Under the pieces are notes generated by a model. That model was not told where the DNA came from, searched no databases, and was given only the letters and a program-made list of their open reading frames with translations. A DNA stretch of 64,000 bases from Lachnospiraceae bacterium AB2028 (GTDB lineage: Bacteria; Bacillota; Clostridia; Lachnospirales; Lachnospiraceae), in assembly GCA_000621425.1 (NCBI GenBank), contig JHYJ01000011.1:24772-88771 (forward strand), given 5' to 3'. Numbering within the stretch: position 1 is the stretch's first letter; each line of letters begins with the position of its first letter. The translations under genes and the position numbers were made by a program. Shown piece by piece: positions 15,862 through 26,334 of this stretch.

Positions 15862-17169
15862 TTACAGCTCGTCTATCAGGGTAATGATATCCTTGAAAGG
15901 CATAAGCTTGGAATCAACTTCCAATGCCCTGTGGTTCCTGAGTATATCCTCTGCCGTGGATACCATGACAGGGAATGCTGCCCGCATGAGCTGGTTTGCA
16001 TAGATGACGATGTTTACGCCATGCTCAGCCAGCACTTCTTCCGTAACGGAATTAAATGATGTAGGCACCACTACTATGGGAGTATGCTTATCCGAACTTC
16101 TGAACTTATCACAGAATTCAAAGATCTCTGCAGGATCCTTCTTTCTTGAATGAATCATGATGGCATCCGCTCCGGCATCCCTGAATGCAAATGCCCTGGT
16201 AAGCGCATCCTCCATTCCCTGCTCAAGGATAAGGCTCTCAATACGTGCAACGATCATAAAATCATCAGTCAGGCTCACCTTCTTGCCTGCTGCGATCTTT
16301 GCAGAGAAATTATCTATGCTGTCCTGTGTCTGTACGACTTCATTACCGAATAATGAATTCTTCTTAAGACCTATCTTGTCCTCGATTATGACAGCGGACA
16401 CGCCCACTCTCTCAAGAGTACGCACGTTGTAAACAAAATGTTCAGCCAGTCCGCCGGTATCACCGTCAAGGATTATGGGCTTGGTAGTAACCTCAAGGAT
16501 ATCATCAATGGTCCTTAAACGGCTGGTCATATCCACAAGCTCAATGTCAGGCTTACCCCTGTCTGTGCTGTCGCAGAGCGAACTTACCCACATTCCGTCA
16601 AACTGGTCAAGCCTTCCCTCGCTCTCTACTACAGTCTTCTCGCAGATAAGTCCGGTAAGACCGCTGTGGGCTTCCATTATCCTTACGACAGGACGCATGT
16701 CTATAAGCTGCCTGAGTCTTCCTCTTCTGTACTCGGGCATGGCCTGCTTTTCCCTAAGCTGCCTGTCTATCTTCTTAACAGTCTCATTGTAAGTATAGGG
16801 AACCTCTACCAGAGCCTCGTCAGGATTCAGTCCTTCAGCCTTGATCATTGCGATGACATTTTCCCTTATGGTACTTTCAGGCCCGGTCTTCCAGTTGTCT
16901 CCGTGAACGATATAATCAGGATGCACCTTTGCAAATACATCGCTGTAGTTCATGTTTTCCTGGACTATTACCTCGTCTACTTCAGGGATAGCCTTGTACA
17001 GTGCTATCCTGTCCTCGATGCTTAAGATGGGAAATTTATTGTACCTGATGGACTCCTCTATGCTGAGTGCTCCGACAACAACTTTTCCCAGCTTTTTAGC
17101 TTCCCTGATGATATTCAGGTGCCCTTCATGAATGACATCTGTGGTAAAACAGGTATAAACAGTTTTCAT
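15862..17169 (-). CDS. pepM: Phosphoenolpyruvate mutase with fused N-terminal cytidylyltransferase domain
   Basis: A 435-residue two-domain enzyme. Residues 1 to about 135 form a cytidylyltransferase-like domain (TTDVIHEGHLNIIREA, the HxGH motif, and SIEDRIALYKAIPEV). Residues from about 145 on are PEP mutase, with the diagnostic VIIEDKIGLKKNSLF motif (EDKxGxKxNS) that separates PepM from isocitrate lyase relatives, and LDGDTGG for metal binding. It makes the first C-P bond (PEP to phosphonopyruvate). A similar fusion is known in fosfomycin Fom1, where the extra domain acts on hydroxyethylphosphonate. The ATG directly follows the upstream stop (TAAATG). The nucleotidyl substrate of the fused domain is not known here. 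Confidence 0.92.
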   Translation of the reverse strand: MKTVYTCFTTDVIHEGHLNIIREAKKLGKVVVGALSIEESIRYNKFPILSIEDRIALYKAIPEVDEVIVQENMNYSDVFAKVHPDYIVHGDNWKTGPESTIRENVIAMIKAEGLNPDEALVEVPYTYNETVKKIDRQLREKQAMPEYRRGRLRQLIDMRPVVRIMEAHSGLTGLICEKTVVESEGRLDQFDGMWVSSLCDSTDRGKPDIELVDMTSRLRTIDDILEVTTKPIILDGDTGGLAEHFVYNVRTLERVGVSAVIIEDKIGLKKNSLFGNEVVQTQDSIDNFSAKIAAGKKVSLTDDFMIVARIESLILEQGMEDALTRAFAFRDAGADAIMIHSRKKDPAEIFEFCDKFRSSDKHTPIVVVPTSFNSVTEEVLAEHGVNIVIYANQLMRAAFPVMVSTAEDILRNHRALEVDSKLMPFKDIITLIDEL

Positions 17170-18525
17170 TTATCTCTCTCCTTCAGCTGTATTGTCGTCT
17201 TTTTTCTTCTTTTTGCCTGACTTCTTTTTTGCCATCTCTGCTTCAAGTTCAGCAGCTTTCTTCTTTGCTTCTTCTTCAAGGAAAGTTTCCTTCTTGATCA
17301 TGTATTCAGCAATATGCTCCCCGGCAGATCCGATATTTACCCAGGTCTCTGAACGGGCAACATCTCTTGCATTGCTGTCAGAAGCAGACGCAAGTGCCTT
17401 GTCTATTATCTCTTTTACGTTTCCGATGTCTTCCTTCTTGAGGGCAGTACCCAGCTCAGCCAGTTTCTTTATCATCCAGGGTTCATCCTCAAGCCAGCAG
17501 CAATCGTACACATCCTTGTTATAACCCGCACCCGTATCCGTGTAGATAAGGGGCTTGTCAAATACAAGAGTATAGTCATAAATAACGCCGGAGAAATCTG
17601 AGATCATTATGTCAGAGTTCTTAAGCACATCGAAATTGTCATTGTCAAAATTCCAGTGGAAATCATCACTGTCCGGATACTCAGCCATCAGCTTATCCAT
17701 AAGTGCCTTTTCCGCAGTCATGGACTGGGGATGTGGACGAACGATTATGTTATAGCCCGTATTCTTAAGGGCAGTAAGCATCTCGGGACCGAGAGTTGTA
17801 AGCAGACCGCTGGGTCCCCATGCGGGAGCCACCAGAACGGTTGGCTTTTTAACATCTTTCTTTTCGTTATTATCAGCCTCTCCTGCTGCCTTCTCACTGT
17901 CAAGACGCGCCTTCATTCCATCCAGATAAGGGATGCCGGCCTGGGGAAGTTCCTTTGCAGGAATGCCACGCAGCTCCTCCAGCTTACGGATTTCTTCCTC
18001 CATAAACTCTCCCGAAAGGAATACCGCATCATAAAAATCGAGACCGAACATTCTGTACATAACAGGATCGCCTGCAGCATGAAGTACATGCACATACCAG
18101 TCCACGTTTTTAGAACGTTTCCACTGATATACGTCAAGTCCCGGCGTAGTGGATAAAAGCACGTTTGCCTTAGCAAGATTAAGTCTTGCAAAAGCCTTGT
18201 TTCCTTCTCCTATAAACTCCGCCTTTATGTACTCGTACTTTTCTTCTAATGCCGGATCATCAGGGGATGCAGTCCAATACACCACCTCTGTCTTTCTCTT
18301 TTCGAAAGCATCACAGATAGGCTTGAAGGTATTCCAGTATCTCTTTGAATCCGAGAAAATAAGGTATGGTACCTTCTCTTCCATTTCCTTCTGCGCACGT
18401 CCGCCGCTCATTGCAAACTTAAGATTGAGTATCAGTTTCTGTGCGAAGAATACAAGCGTCGCAAAGACACCTATAAGCACTGAAAACAACATACTTCCTG
18501 TTCCGGGATCGATATAAAGTAACAT
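17170..18525 (-). CDS. CDP-glycerol glycerophosphotransferase-like membrane protein
   Basis: A 451-residue protein with an N-terminal membrane helix (about residues 5-35, SMLFSVLIGVFATLVFFAQ) and a TagB/TagF-like transferase domain. Features include VLLSTTPGLDVYQWKRS, VHVLHAAGDP, LVAPAWGPSG near 235, and the CDP-binding region IIVRPHPQS and MISDFSGVIYDYTLVFDKPLIY, as in teichoic-acid polymerases. The last ~30 residues are Lys-rich. In this gene cluster it may transfer a CMP-activated phosphonate, or glycerol phosphate, to a cell-envelope glycan. It follows the AEP transaminase by 36 bp, and AAGGAAGAATCAA precedes the start. Confidence 0.82.
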   Translation of the reverse strand: MLLYIDPGTGSMLFSVLIGVFATLVFFAQKLILNLKFAMSGGRAQKEMEEKVPYLIFSDSKRYWNTFKPICDAFEKRKTEVVYWTASPDDPALEEKYEYIKAEFIGEGNKAFARLNLAKANVLLSTTPGLDVYQWKRSKNVDWYVHVLHAAGDPVMYRMFGLDFYDAVFLSGEFMEEEIRKLEELRGIPAKELPQAGIPYLDGMKARLDSEKAAGEADNNEKKDVKKPTVLVAPAWGPSGLLTTLGPEMLTALKNTGYNIIVRPHPQSMTAEKALMDKLMAEYPDSDDFHWNFDNDNFDVLKNSDIMISDFSGVIYDYTLVFDKPLIYTDTGAGYNKDVYDCCWLEDEPWMIKKLAELGTALKKEDIGNVKEIIDKALASASDSNARDVARSETWVNIGSAGEHIAEYMIKKETFLEEEAKKKAAELEAEMAKKKSGKKKKKDDNTAEGER

Positions 18526-18561
18526 TTGATTCTTCCTTTCTATAAAGACCTACAACATGCT

Positions 18562-19704
18562 TTAGTTATATTTAACTGGCACTTTAACATCATACTTAGC
18601 CAGCGCTTCCTTGAACACTTCCCAGAAAGCCTCTACATCAGGGCCGTCAATTGCTCCCAGGGCACAGAGCCTGAAGGTTCCTTTGCCCTGCATTTTTCCG
18701 GGATATATAGTGAAACCACGCTCATAGCAGTAATCATGGATCTTCTCAAAATCCCAGTTCTCATCATCTGGATAAATAAGTGCAGCCACTAAGCCTGACT
18801 GTATATCCCTGGGAAGGAGCTCCTTAAAGCCTATCTCATCTGCACCTTTCCTTATGGCAGCCATGATACGCTGATGTCTCTCCCATTTAGCCTGCTCACC
18901 CTCTTCGAAGTACTCGATAAGAGCCTGCTTTGCAGCATAGATGGTCTGTACCGGCGGTGTGAAATTCATCTCACCGGTCTTTTCGAAATACTCATACTGT
19001 CTGTAAAGATTGCAGTAATAAGAATGAGTCGGGAAATCCTTTGACTTTTCGACAATATCCCTGCGGCCTATGATATATGAAAGTCCGGTCATTCCCATGA
19101 TGCCCTTCTGTGCGGAAGCCATACAGAAATCCACATTGTCTTCATATACGTTAATAGGAATCATCGCATAGGATGATGTGGTGTCCGTTATAAGGAACGC
19201 ACCGTACTTGTGCGCCAGCTCACCGGCTTTCCTGATAGGATTAAGCAGACCGCTTCCGGTCTCATGGTGAGTCATATAAACATAGCCTATATCATTTTCC
19301 TTCTTTAACAGTTCTTCAAGCGCATCCATGTCAGGCAGCGCATCATATGGCTGATCCAGTATCACATGGGGCAGGCCGTAGTACTTAAGAACATCGCAGG
19401 CCCTTGCAGAATATGAGCCGTTCCTTACCACCAGCGCCTTCTTACCTTCATCTAAGAGTGAATTCAGCGCAATGTCTATGCAGATCGTACCCGAACCGCA
19501 GAAGAGAACTGCAGTATATTCCTTCGTATCACCGTGTACGATCTTTACCAGGTCGTCACGCATGGGTGCCATTATCCCGGCGAATTCTTTTTCCCTGGGA
19601 CAGATATCCGGCACGATCTGGGCATACTTTACGCTATCCGTAGTAGTAGACGGTCCCGGATTCAAAAGAACGTTTCTTTTAACAGGCTTATTATCTGAAT
19701 TCAT
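18562..19704 (-). CDS. phnW: 2-aminoethylphosphonate aminotransferase (PhnW/AepZ type)
   Basis: PLP-dependent class V aminotransferase of 380 residues. LLNPGPSTTTDSVK near the N-terminus is typical of the PhnW/alanine-glyoxylate family. CGSGTICIDIALNSL is a cofactor-phosphate binding segment, THHETGSGLLNPI follows, DTTSSYAMIPI holds the cofactor aspartate, and the Schiff-base lysine is in CMASAQKGIMGMTG. Because it sits with PEP mutase and decarboxylase, it should work in the synthetic direction (phosphonoacetaldehyde to AEP). The start at 19704 follows AAGGAGATCGGAA and is preferred over an ATG at 19722. First gene of the phosphonate operon. Confidence 0.9.
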   Translation of the reverse strand: MNSDNKPVKRNVLLNPGPSTTTDSVKYAQIVPDICPREKEFAGIMAPMRDDLVKIVHGDTKEYTAVLFCGSGTICIDIALNSLLDEGKKALVVRNGSYSARACDVLKYYGLPHVILDQPYDALPDMDALEELLKKENDIGYVYMTHHETGSGLLNPIRKAGELAHKYGAFLITDTTSSYAMIPINVYEDNVDFCMASAQKGIMGMTGLSYIIGRRDIVEKSKDFPTHSYYCNLYRQYEYFEKTGEMNFTPPVQTIYAAKQALIEYFEEGEQAKWERHQRIMAAIRKGADEIGFKELLPRDIQSGLVAALIYPDDENWDFEKIHDYCYERGFTIYPGKMQGKGTFRLCALGAIDGPDVEAFWEVFKEALAKYDVKVPVKYN

Positions 19705-19742
19705 TTCCGATCTCCTTATCACTTTATCAAAAACCGCTAACT

Positions 19743-19748
19743 ATTATA
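19743..19748 (-). promoter_or_regulatory. Possible -10 box for the phosphonate operon
   Basis: TATAAT on the minus strand about 39 bp upstream of the preferred transaminase start, in a very AT-rich gap after the groEL terminator. Only a weak -35 match (TGTAAA, 17 bp away) can be offered. Confidence 0.4.
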
Positions 19749-19795
19749 TCAGAATATAATATTAATTTACACTACCAATTGAGACAGCCGCCAAG

Positions 19796-19831
19796 CGAAA
19801 AAACAGCCCCGGATGATTCCACCCGGGGCTG
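19796..19831 (-). terminator. Rho-independent terminator after groEL
   Basis: On the minus strand CAGCCCCGG pairs with CCGGGGCTG (19823-19831 with 19804-19812) across a 10-nt loop, followed by TTTTTTCG. Perfect 9-bp GC-rich stem, 34 bp past the groEL stop. Confidence 0.9.
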
Positions 19832-19864
19832 AGTTGTTAATCAGTATTTTGCTTTCGCCGCTTC

Positions 19865-21544
<1,680 letters not shown>

Positions 21545-21550
21545 TTACTA

Positions 21551-21823
21551 TTATTTTACAATTGCAAGGATGTCGCTCTGCTTAACGATGATGTACTCGT
21601 TGCCGTCAAGCTTAACATCTGTTCCTGAGTACTTTGAATAGATGACCTCGTCACCTTTCTTTACTTCCATCTTTACTTCTTCTGTGCCGGGGCCTACAGC
21701 TATAACCTTTGCCTGCTGGGGTTTTTCCTTGCTCTGACCGGGCAGAACGATGCCGGACTTTGTTGTCTCTTCAGCCTCGAGCTGCTCGAGTACTACTCTG
21801 TCACCTAAAGGTACTAATTTCAT
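21551..21823 (-). CDS. groS: Co-chaperonin GroES (10 kDa)
   Basis: Lid of the GroEL chamber, 90 residues. [24 protein letters not shown] is followed by the mobile loop ([13 protein letters not shown]) that docks on GroEL, then VIAVGPG and [17 protein letters not shown]. The open frame runs 20 codons further upstream through the operator, but AAGGAGGCGTGTGTC places the start at 21823, giving the usual length. Confidence 0.98.
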   Translation of the reverse strand: MKLVPLGDRVVLEQLEAEETTKSGIVLPGQSKEKPQQAKVIAVGPGTEEVKMEVKKGDEVIYSKYSGTDVKLDGNEYIIVKQSDILAIVK

Positions 21824-21872
21824 GACACACGCCTCCTTAAATGAATTCATTTTTCTTTCGCTCTTTAGTTTG

Positions 21873-21899
21873 TTAGCACTCATTTTATTCGAGTGCTAA
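21873..21899. promoter_or_regulatory. CIRCE operator (HrcA-binding site) of groESL
   Basis: Perfect match to the CIRCE consensus: TTAGCACTC at 21873-21881, a 9-bp spacer, and GAGTGCTAA at 21891-21899. It lies just downstream of the groESL promoter, so HrcA should repress groESL until heat or misfolded protein titrates GroEL. No hrcA gene is in the window. Confidence 0.97.
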
Positions 21900-21910
21900 C
21901 TACAAGAGAT

Positions 21911-21939
21911 AATATAATTTTTTCTGCCCTTAATTTCAA
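21911..21939 (-). promoter_or_regulatory. SigmaA promoter of groESL
   Basis: On the minus strand TTGAAA (21934-21939), a 17-bp spacer, and TATATT (21911-21916). The CIRCE operator starts about 11 bp downstream, covering the likely transcription start. Confidence 0.85.
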
Positions 21940-22046
21940 TGGGCGATTTATCCAAAACTAACTATCGGTTTTTGTGCGTTTTTATAATTCGGTTTACCGT
22001 ATTTTTCCTTTGATAATAAAGCCCCTTAGTGTTATCATATCTATGT

Positions 22047-23192
22047 ATGGTTGAAAAGAATAAATTATCTGATAATTTTAAGCATTATGTTAATGCGCTG
22101 ATGACCGGAAATTCCTATTTCTCGGGAGAGCTTATTTATAAGTACTCTCTCTATATTTTGGGTTTCATTCATGTCATCCTTTCTGTTGTCATGCTTATCT
22201 GCCAGTCATATAAGCTGATGATCGCCAATATTGCGGTATGTATCGTTATCTATACCGTTGCCCCCAAACTTGTTAAAAAAGGCCAGCTTCTTTCTGTACT
22301 GCTTGGCGGTATTTTTGAAGTCATCGCCATGGTCACTGCGACGATCCTTACTATCGGCTGGGATGCAGGATTTCAGTGCTATCTTTTCGCTGCCATCACA
22401 GGTTCCTTTTACTTTCCTTTTATAATAAAGGGTTCAAAAAGAAATATCCTTTCATTGGTTCTTTCCATATTGATGATAGTGGTATTCTTCCTTAACTATA
22501 TTCTGAGTTCCATGCTCAATCCTTTTGAGCCTTTATCAGATGTCCTTATGCATGTGCTGTTTGTCGTAAACTCGATTTTGGCACTGGCTCTGATGGTAGG
22601 TTTTTCATTCCTGTTCGTATGGGAACTTCTCAGCAAGCAGAGGATACTCGAGCTGCAGAATGAGCAGCTTGACGAGCTGGCTCATAAGGATCCCCTCACC
22701 CATCTGTATAACCGACGCAGCATGAACATAAAAATGGACGAGCGCATGCTGGAGCTCAAGAAGACCGGACGCCGTTTCACTCTGGTGCTCGGTGACATAG
22801 ATGATTTCAAGCATGTCAATGATACCTTCGGACATGATGTGGGCGACCTGGTGCTGACCACCGTGGCAGAGATCATTTCCCGCAACGTGGGATCACAGGA
22901 TGTGGTATGCCGCTGGGGCGGTGAAGAAATACTCATCATGATGAACGAATCACTTGAGAGCGGGCTTCTTACGGTTGAAAAGATACGCAAGGCTGTGGAA
23001 GACAATGTATGCGAAAGCGAAAACGGTGATGTGCGTGTCACCATGACTTTCGGTGCTACCGAGTCAATCCCCGGTTTCACCATAGAGCATCTTATACAGC
23101 AGTCGGACGACAAGCTCTACTACGGTAAGCGTAACGGCAAGAACCAGATAGTATCAAAGTTTCCTGAGGGCTACGATCCTAAAAACGCCTGA
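22047..23192 (+). CDS. Membrane-bound diguanylate cyclase (GGDEF)
   Basis: A 381-residue signalling enzyme making cyclic di-GMP. Residues 1 to about 205 hold five or six hydrophobic membrane segments with no recognised sensor domain. The GGDEF domain follows (DPLTHLYNRRSMN, LVLGDIDDFKHVNDTFGHDVGD, and the catalytic RWGGEEILIM, a GGEEI form of GGDEF). No RxxD inhibitory site is evident before the GGEEI motif. An in-frame GTG at 22029 would add six residues; neither start has a strong ribosome binding site. Divergent from groESL. Confidence 0.88.
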   Translation: MVEKNKLSDNFKHYVNALMTGNSYFSGELIYKYSLYILGFIHVILSVVMLICQSYKLMIANIAVCIVIYTVAPKLVKKGQLLSVLLGGIFEVIAMVTATILTIGWDAGFQCYLFAAITGSFYFPFIIKGSKRNILSLVLSILMIVVFFLNYILSSMLNPFEPLSDVLMHVLFVVNSILALALMVGFSFLFVWELLSKQRILELQNEQLDELAHKDPLTHLYNRRSMNIKMDERMLELKKTGRRFTLVLGDIDDFKHVNDTFGHDVGDLVLTTVAEIISRNVGSQDVVCRWGGEEILIMMNESLESGLLTVEKIRKAVEDNVCESENGDVRVTMTFGATESIPGFTIEHLIQQSDDKLYYGKRNGKNQIVSKFPEGYDPKNA

Positions 23193-23216
23193 TAGTTCTT
23201 ATCAGGTTTGTTTTCA
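23189..23216 (+). terminator. Terminator overlapping the diguanylate cyclase stop
   Basis: CCTGATA (23189-23195), a 5-nt loop, TATCAGG (23201-23207), then TTTGTTTT. The stop codon lies inside the 5' arm of the stem. Confidence 0.7.
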
Positions 23217-23258
23217 TGTCAATATGATAAATACATAAGCCACATTCATATCTATTCC

Positions 23259-23286
23259 TTGTTATATTTATATATTGAAATATGAT
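23259..23286 (+). promoter_or_regulatory. Promoter of the ABC-F/HAD pair
   Basis: TTGTTA (23259-23264), a 16-bp AT-rich spacer, then TATGAT (23281-23286), 65 bp before the ABC-F start. Confidence 0.55.
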
Positions 23287-23350
23287 CGTTTTTGTGCGAA
23301 ACTGTTAGGGTTCGTGTGAAAACCATTTTTTATTTTTAAGGAGTTTTAAA

Positions 23351-24991
23351 ATGATAGAAGCAAGTAACGTAACATACCGTGTCGGAAAGAAAGCCCTTTT
23401 CGAAGATGTAAATATCAAATTCACAGAAGGCAACTGCTACGGTCTCATCGGTGCAAACGGTGCCGGTAAGTCCACTTTCTTAAAGATCCTTTCCGGAGAC
23501 CTGGATACCTCCAAGGGTGAAATAATCATAACCCCCGGTCAGCGTATGTCAGTACTTGAACAGGACCACTTCAAATATGATGACCAGACCGTACTCGATA
23601 CAGTCATAGGCGGCAACCAGAGACTCTTTGAGATAATGAAGGAAAAGGATGCCATCTACGCAAAAGAGGATTTTTCCGACGAAGACGGAATACGTGCCAG
23701 TGAGCTTGAAGGCGAGTTTGCCGAGATGAACGGCTGGGAAGCTGAGTCCGATGCCGCTACCCTTTTAAACGGCCTTGGCATAGATACTGATCTCCACTAC
23801 GCTGTGATGAAGGATCTCAACGGTAGCGAAAAGGTGAAGGTCCTTCTTGCAAGGGCACTTTTCGGTAACCCTGACATACTGCTCCTGGACGAGCCTACCA
23901 ACCACCTGGATCTGGATGCCATCGAGTGGCTGGAAGAGTTCCTGATCAACTTCGAGAATACAGTCATCGTTGTCAGCCACGACCGTTACTTCTTAAATAA
24001 GGTCTGCACCCAGACTGCTGATATCGACTACGGCAAGATACAGCTCTATGCCGGAAACTATGATTTCTGGTATGAGTCCAGCCAGCTCCTCATCAGACAG
24101 ATGAAGGAAGCCAATAAGAAAAAGGAAGAAAAGATCAAGGAACTGCAGGAATTCATTTCCCGTTTCTCCGCGAATGCTTCCAAATCAAAGCAGGCAACAT
24201 CACGTAAGCGTGCCCTGGAAAAGATTCAGCTGGATGAGATCAAGCCTTCCAGCAGGAAATATCCCTATATCGATTTCCGTCCTGACAGAGAGATCGGTAA
24301 CGAGGTTCTTATAGTTGAAGACATCTGCCTTAAGGGCGAAGACGGCACACAGCTTCTTGACCATATCTCATTTACTATGGGACATGATGACAAGATAGCT
24401 TTCGTAGGTTCCAATGAGCAGGCTAAGACAGCCCTCTTTAAGATCCTTATGGGCGAGATCGAGCCGGATTCCGGTACCTACAAGTGGGGCGTAACTACTT
24501 CACAGGCTTACTTCCCCAAGGATAATACAAAGGAATTCAGCAACGACTACACCATAACAGAGTGGCTCATGGGCTACTCTCCCGTAAAGGATGTAACTTA
24601 TGTAAGAGGTTTCCTTGGACGTATGCTCTTCCCCGGCGAAGACGGCGTGAAGAAAGTCAAGGTCCTCTCCGGTGGTGAGAAGGTAAGATGCCTGCTTTCA
24701 AAGATGATGATCAGCGGCGCAAACTGCCTGATATTTGACGAGCCTACAAACCACTTGGATATGGAATCAATCAGCTCTCTCAATGAAGGCGTTATGAAGT
24801 TCAAGGGCGTTGTACTCTTTGCCTGCCATGACCATCAGTTCACACAGACTTCAGCTAACCGCATCATCGAGATACTGCCTGACGGTACCATGATCGACAA
24901 GATCACCACATATGACGAGTACCTTGCAAACGATGAAATGGCAAGGAAGCGTACAGTTTACAAGGCACAGATAGAAGACGACGAGAACTAA
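23351..24991 (+). CDS. ABC-F family ATPase with degenerate second Walker A
   Basis: A soluble duplicated ABC ATPase of 546 residues, probably acting on the ribosome as ABC-F proteins do. The first domain has Walker A IGANGAGKSTFLK and Walker B DILLLDEPTNHLDL, but its signature is NGSEKVKVL instead of LSGGE. A linker follows (about 240-300, KKKEEKIKELQEFISRFSANASKSKQATSRK). The second domain has a non-canonical Walker A, VGSNEQAKTALFK, lacking the GKS/T core, but a good LSGGEKVR signature and LIFDEPTNHLDM. I recall similar degeneracy in YbiT/YkpA-type proteins. AAGGAG precedes the ATG. The HAD gene follows after 28 bp. Confidence 0.88.
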   Translation: MIEASNVTYRVGKKALFEDVNIKFTEGNCYGLIGANGAGKSTFLKILSGDLDTSKGEIIITPGQRMSVLEQDHFKYDDQTVLDTVIGGNQRLFEIMKEKDAIYAKEDFSDEDGIRASELEGEFAEMNGWEAESDAATLLNGLGIDTDLHYAVMKDLNGSEKVKVLLARALFGNPDILLLDEPTNHLDLDAIEWLEEFLINFENTVIVVSHDRYFLNKVCTQTADIDYGKIQLYAGNYDFWYESSQLLIRQMKEANKKKEEKIKELQEFISRFSANASKSKQATSRKRALEKIQLDEIKPSSRKYPYIDFRPDREIGNEVLIVEDICLKGEDGTQLLDHISFTMGHDDKIAFVGSNEQAKTALFKILMGEIEPDSGTYKWGVTTSQAYFPKDNTKEFSNDYTITEWLMGYSPVKDVTYVRGFLGRMLFPGEDGVKKVKVLSGGEKVRCLLSKMMISGANCLIFDEPTNHLDMESISSLNEGVMKFKGVVLFACHDHQFTQTSANRIIEILPDGTMIDKITTYDEYLANDEMARKRTVYKAQIEDDEN

Positions 24992-25019
24992 AGCACAAAG
25001 ATACTGCTGAGGATTTAAT

Positions 25020-25922
25020 ATGGCAAAGAAAATTATCCATCTGGATCTGGATAACACATTGCTTAATTCAGACAAGATAATTACTCCCCGTACTTATGAG
25101 GCCCTTGAACACTGGGCTTCCAAGGGGAACCTTATTGCCATAAATTCCGGCCGTCCCATGACCAGTGTTGAGGATACCATACGCGAACTCTCATTGGATA
25201 AATTTGAAACTTACGCAGTTGCCTTCAACGGTGCATGGATAAGGGACACGTCAGGCAAAGAGATCCTGAAAAAAGCCATAAGCCTTGATGACGTGCAGAC
25301 CATTGCATCCATCGCAAAGGAAATGGGCATACATGCGCAGACTTATGACCTGACCCACATACTTACTTCTGCCCTGGATGATGAGCTCTGCCGCTACACA
25401 CATACGGTGCATCTCCCCTTCCGGGTGCTGGAAAACTTTCCCGAAGGCATTACGGAAGCTCCCTGCAAGGTACTGTGCATAAAAGTTTTTGATGATTATG
25501 CCGTTCAGGCACACGAAAGACGTCTTGAGCTTTTTCCTGAAACAATCGATAAGGAAAAAGAATTCGTTGCCCCGTCGGGAGAAACTGTCCTGGCTGAACT
25601 TGCAGAACTGGGGAAACGAATAGAAAAGGCCTGCGAAGGGCGTGTATCATGCCTCAAGTCTACTCCATGCTATCTCGAATCTTTCCCTTCAGATGCAGGC
25701 AAAGGACTTGCTATTACAGAGCTTTCAGAATTATTAAATATTCCTATAGAGAATACCTTTGCTGCAGGCGATGCGCAGAACGACATCTCCATGCTGGAAG
25801 CTGCCGGAACCGGAATTGCCATGCTGAATGCGGAAGACGCGGTCAAGGAAGCTGCAGATGTGATAACAGCTGCTGACAATGATCATGACGGGCTGGCAGA
25901 TTTACTGTTTAAATACGCCTGA
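25020..25922 (+). CDS. Cof-type HAD-superfamily phosphatase
   Basis: A 300-residue HAD IIB hydrolase. The catalytic motif is HLDLDNTLLNSD (DxDxT) at the N-terminus, motif II is AINSGRP, motif III uses the lysine in SDAGKGLAIT, and motif IV is FAAGDAQNDISMLEAAGTGIAM. The cap domain lies between about 85 and 200. Such enzymes dephosphorylate sugar phosphates or flavin precursors; the substrate cannot be told from sequence. It probably shares a transcript with the ABC-F gene. Confidence 0.87.
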   Translation: MAKKIIHLDLDNTLLNSDKIITPRTYEALEHWASKGNLIAINSGRPMTSVEDTIRELSLDKFETYAVAFNGAWIRDTSGKEILKKAISLDDVQTIASIAKEMGIHAQTYDLTHILTSALDDELCRYTHTVHLPFRVLENFPEGITEAPCKVLCIKVFDDYAVQAHERRLELFPETIDKEKEFVAPSGETVLAELAELGKRIEKACEGRVSCLKSTPCYLESFPSDAGKGLAITELSELLNIPIENTFAAGDAQNDISMLEAAGTGIAMLNAEDAVKEAADVITAADNDHDGLADLLFKYA

Positions 25923-26037
25923 TAAAACAAATCTATCTAAAACCTAACCTCCAAATATAACCTAGTAAAAAAAGAACGACGACTCGCAGAGTTTGCGGAC
26001 CGATGCAACCGTATGGTTAACTCCCGATAACAGAATA

Positions 26038-26295
26038 TCACGCGTTAACTATCAGGTATCTTCCATCCCCAATAGGAAATACTTCTTCTATCTCAGCGAT
26101 ATCATCCTTGCCCATATCGGTAACGTCCATGCCTGCTTCATCCAGGTATTCGAGAACATCTTCGGGACTGTCTACTACCTCGGCAAATACTTCCTCAAGG
26201 AAACCTTCTGCCTCATCCCTGGTTTCTGCAACAGGCTCCGAAAAAAGTTTCAGCTGGTCCCTTAAAAACACTTCCAGTACAATATCATCAAACAT
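26038..26295 (-). CDS. Small acidic conserved-looking protein
   Basis: An 85-residue, strongly acidic protein (FLEEVFAEVVDSPEDVLEYLDEAGMDV, ending FPIGDGRYLIVNA) without a known domain. GGAGGTGTAAAA precedes the ATG. It is the last gene of the polyphosphate operon, 39 bp after maf. I recall similar short proteins in other Lachnospiraceae but no function. Confidence 0.65.
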   Translation of the reverse strand: MFDDIVLEVFLRDQLKLFSEPVAETRDEAEGFLEEVFAEVVDSPEDVLEYLDEAGMDVTDMGKDDIAEIEEVFPIGDGRYLIVNA

Positions 26296-26334
26296 TTTTA
26301 CACCTCCAAAATAAAATAATTTATCCTAAGAACA

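Noticed and set aside
25923..26037. Terminator between the convergent HAD and small acidic genes
   Set aside because: Only a 4-bp stem (CGCA/TGCG) without a T tract was found.
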